Of a DNA stretch of 64,000 nucleotides, positions 61,960 through 64,000 are shown piece after piece. This stretch comes from Candidatus Poseidonia sp. (GTDB lineage Archaea > Thermoplasmatota > Poseidoniia > Poseidoniales > Poseidoniaceae): contig JADHPT010000007.1 of the NCBI GenBank assembly GCA_016778305.1, positions 34,427 through 98,426 of the forward strand, written 5' to 3'. A program made the position numbers and the translations under genes. The stretch's first letter is position 1. Every line of letters begins with the position of its first letter. Below the pieces are notes generated by a model that searched no databases, was not told the origin of the DNA, and worked only from the letters and a program-made list of their open reading frames with translations.

Positions 61960-62763
61960 ATGGATGCCCCAAGTCTACGTCTCAATGCGACCATTGAACA
62001 TGAAAATACAATGGTAATCACCTGCTTCCCGAGTGTAGGTATGGTCTCAAGCATTGTTGCCCATTACCTCATCGACCACCTTGAACTTGAATTCGTAGGT
62101 GGTTTGGTCGATGACCGGCTGCCAGCCCTTGCTTTGATTCAGGAAGGTGTTCCTCTTCCGCCCATCCGAGCCTATGCTGGAAGACCTCAGTGTACAATTG
62201 ATGGATGCGATCAGGTCATTTTACTGATGAGTGAAATGGTGGTCCCTGAAACGCTGGTTCACAAAATCGTATGGGCGCTCTTCGAATGGTCAAAGGAACA
62301 CAAAGTACTCGCTGGTATCGTCGTAGATGCTTTTCCCAAGGCCGGAATGAAGAGTGGCATGGATGGTGTTGACCCAGTTGTTGAATACGAAGATACGGAG
62401 GCCATCGATGTCGTTGGAATCGGCTGTAACGAAGCAGTTCGTGAGATGCTCAAAGAAATGGGCATACCCTTGCTTCAACAGGGAGTTATCCGCGGAATGA
62501 ACGGTGGAATTCTAAGCGAAGCCATGCGCCGTGGTATCGGTACGATGTCGATCATGGTCGAGGCCGATCCTCGTTTCCCTGATGCCCGTGCAGCAGCCGC
62601 TCTCATCGAACGGCTGAATGCCTTGTTGCCAAGCATGGACCTTCCTCAAGAACCACTCATCGCCGAGGCTGAAATGTTGGAAGAACAACTCAAGGCTTTG
62701 ATGGAAGCAGCTGGAGGAAATGAGCAAGGCTCGCCCAGCAGCAATGCTATGCTCTACGGTTGA
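61960..62763 (+). CDS. Second PAC2-family protein
   Basis: 267 residues, homologous to the protein at 48351. Blocks in the same order: MVITCFPSVGMVSSIVAHYL near residue 18, LPALALIQEGVPLPPIRAY near 50, VVGIGCNEAVREMLKEM near 150, GVIRGMNGGILSEAMRRGIG near 170, FPDARAAAALIERL near 205. ATG 61960 gives an N-terminus (MDAPSLRLN) comparable to MDANLQS of the paralogue. Two different PAC2 proteins commonly form a chaperone pair for proteasome assembly (family knowledge), which makes a PbaA/PbaB-like pair plausible. The stop is 2 bp from the LigA stop on the other strand. Confidence 0.83.
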   Translation: MDAPSLRLNATIEHENTMVITCFPSVGMVSSIVAHYLIDHLELEFVGGLVDDRLPALALIQEGVPLPPIRAYAGRPQCTIDGCDQVILLMSEMVVPETLVHKIVWALFEWSKEHKVLAGIVVDAFPKAGMKSGMDGVDPVVEYEDTEAIDVVGIGCNEAVREMLKEMGIPLLQQGVIRGMNGGILSEAMRRGIGTMSIMVEADPRFPDARAAAALIERLNALLPSMDLPQEPLIAEAEMLEEQLKALMEAAGGNEQGSPSSNAMLYG

Positions 62764-62765
62764 AT

Positions 62766-64000
62766 TTACTGGAAGTCAAGAAGCGAAGGTTGTGGCTTCG
62801 CTTGGACTTCTCCGTCTGATTGAACGGTCGAAGTGTCTTCTTCGAGATGGTTCATGAGTTCTGCTTCATTCCAAACCAGAACGTTGAGTTGCTCGGCTTT
62901 CGCTTTTTTCGACCCTGCCTTTTCACCTGCAACCAGCACGCTGAGATTTCCAGAAACACTCCCGACAATCTTCCCTCCAGCATCGGTGATCAATTGTTGA
63001 ATTTCTTTTCTTGGCTTTGACAAGGTGCCAGTCACGCAGAAGGTCATGGTGTCAAAAACGCCTCCTCCACTCAATTGTGATTCGAGACGTACCTCCAATT
63101 CATTGAGCAGGTCTTCAACAGTACTGCGTCTTGCCTCAAGACCATCTCGCACGTGAAGAGCGACAACGATTCCAACGCCTTCAAGCGCCATCAGGCGACG
63201 CAACGCCTGATTGTGTTCGTACCTCTTTCCGGCTTCGTCTTCGGTAGGCCCGAACGATGCAGCTCCCTGTTCGGCATGCGCGTCATCAAGCCATGACATC
63301 AGCCCCTGAGCATCGCGTAATTCACGAGCCACAGAGAAAGCAAGTTCCGGACCGATCCCCGGCAGGCCAAGAGCGTGAAGGAAGCGCCCCAGCGTCATGC
63401 TTCTGCTTTTTTCAACTTCGTTGAGAACATTGTTCGCTGACTTCTCACCCATTCGTTCGAGGTTGAGGAGGGTGGTCATGGACACCCTGTACAGGTCGCC
63501 AAGTGTGTTGATAGCGCCTTCTTCGAGAAGTTGTTCAACCAGCTTTTCACCAATCCCGTCCATCTCCAATGCTCGGCACCAATAGAGAATCGCCCGTGAT
63601 ATCCGTGCATCACAGTGAAGACTCACGCATTTGATGAAGGCGCCCTCGGCCGTAATGCCGCCACCGCAAGCGGGGCACCCAGATGGAGGCTCAATTGAAC
63701 GAGCTTCGGGTAGCTCGGCAACAAATGCTACCCCAGATGCGTGAGTCCGGCCGTTGAGATCTTCTTGAGTCGCTGGTCCAAGAGACCGTTCTATCTTTGG
63801 GATTACATCGCCTCTTCGTACGATGAGAACTTTGTCGCCGATTCTTACATCCAGGCGTTCAACCTCGCCCAAGTTGTGCAAGGTGGTGTTTTCAACGGTA
63901 ACTCCTCCAACACGCTGGGGTGCGATTCGTGCAACGGGCGTGATGTTGCCAGTTCGCCCTGTCTGCCATTCAACGTCGAGCAATACAGAAGTCGCCTCTT
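62766..64000 (-). CDS. ligA: NAD-dependent DNA ligase, C-terminal part, 5' end outside window
   Basis: Seals DNA nicks using NAD. The visible 411 residues start in the OB-fold (WQTGRTGNITPVARI, GGVTVENTTLHNL, IGDKVLIVRRGDVIPKIE), then a four-Cys zinc site (CPACGGG, CVSLHCD), a run of helix-hairpin-helix units (MDGIGEKLVEQLLEEGAINT; NLERMGEKSANNVLNEVEKS; LGLPGIGPELAFSVARELRD) and a BRCT domain (FCVTGTLSKPRKEIQQLI; VLVAGEKAGSKKAKAEQLNV). The nucleotidyl-transfer domain with its catalytic Lys lies beyond the window end and cannot be checked. A long Gln/Ala tail ends the protein (PQPSLLDFQ). NAD-type ligase is bacterial; archaea normally use ATP-type enzymes, though transfers to a few archaea are known. 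Confidence 0.95.
   Translation of the reverse strand, partial: EATSVLLDVEWQTGRTGNITPVARIAPQRVGGVTVENTTLHNLGEVERLDVRIGDKVLIVRRGDVIPKIERSLGPATQEDLNGRTHASGVAFVAELPEARSIEPPSGCPACGGGITAEGAFIKCVSLHCDARISRAILYWCRALEMDGIGEKLVEQLLEEGAINTLGDLYRVSMTTLLNLERMGEKSANNVLNEVEKSRSMTLGRFLHALGLPGIGPELAFSVARELRDAQGLMSWLDDAHAEQGAASFGPTEDEAGKRYEHNQALRRLMALEGVGIVVALHVRDGLEARRSTVEDLLNELEVRLESQLSGGGVFDTMTFCVTGTLSKPRKEIQQLITDAGGKIVGSVSGNLSVLVAGEKAGSKKAKAEQLNVLVWNEAELMNHLEEDTSTVQSDGEVQAKPQPSLLDFQ

Overview
The window reads as a compact archaeal chromosome segment, most likely from a marine planktonic euryarchaeon of the Marine Group II / Poseidoniia type (lineage inferred from gene content, not computed). Archaeal markers are an MCM helicase, GatE, a TFB-like transcription factor, Pth2-type peptidyl-tRNA hydrolases, Trm1, an archaeosine-type radical SAM enzyme (RaSEA), two PAC2 proteasome-chaperone homologues and an archaeal OBG GTPase. 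They sit beside bacterial-type genes: an AddA/AddB-like helicase-nuclease pair, NAD-dependent DNA ligase, a PabC-PabBA set, a malic enzyme fused to a phosphotransacetylase domain, and proline iminopeptidase. Genes are tightly packed, with many ATGA/TGATG overlaps and convergent stops that touch or overlap. No mobile element, CRISPR array or rRNA was seen. Only one spacer exceeds 300 bp.

Layout. 1-13304: partial malic enzyme (minus), then a 2769-residue secreted propeller/Fn3 protein, the pabC-pabBA pair and a small zinc-ribbon membrane protein (plus). 13305-21943 (minus run, read right to left): proline iminopeptidase, coiled-coil protein, phosphatidylserine-decarboxylase-family enzyme, membrane-anchored hydrolase, RaSEA, a 7-bp-arm palindrome, a small membrane protein, a cbb3-subunit-I-like protein that appears to lack most metal ligands and ends in two EF-hands, and the OBG GTPase. 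22021-31293: a methyltransferase (plus), then addA and addB (minus).

31294-33744: a 361-bp regulatory spacer with repeated motifs, two TATA-like elements and a possible 23-codon leaderless ORF, followed by a divergent TFB and a secreted thioredoxin-fold protein. 33725-44543 (minus, likely one operon read from mcm): mcm, gatE, a propeller protein ending in a DUF4430-like domain, an ECF-S-like membrane protein, two tandem Pth2 paralogues, threonine aldolase and a 787-residue orphan. 44731-48320 (plus): esterase, purM, trm1. 48351-53464 (minus): a 1432-residue FG-GAP/Fn3 surface protein and a PAC2 protein. 53605-64000: winged-helix and pentapeptide-repeat genes, a thioesterase, tRNA-Arg(GCG), a run of small orphans, a PKD lipoprotein, a DEDDh exonuclease, a Cas4/RecB-like nuclease, a second PAC2 protein and the C-terminal part of LigA.

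Most promising for something new: the ligand-poor oxidase-like protein with calcium-binding loops (14609-16594), the archaeal AddAB pair (22640-31293), the DUF4430-propeller plus ECF-S pair (37980-40342), and the divergent TFB with its unusual upstream region (31294-32803). Everything is based on reading the sequence and remembered family motifs. No database search was run.
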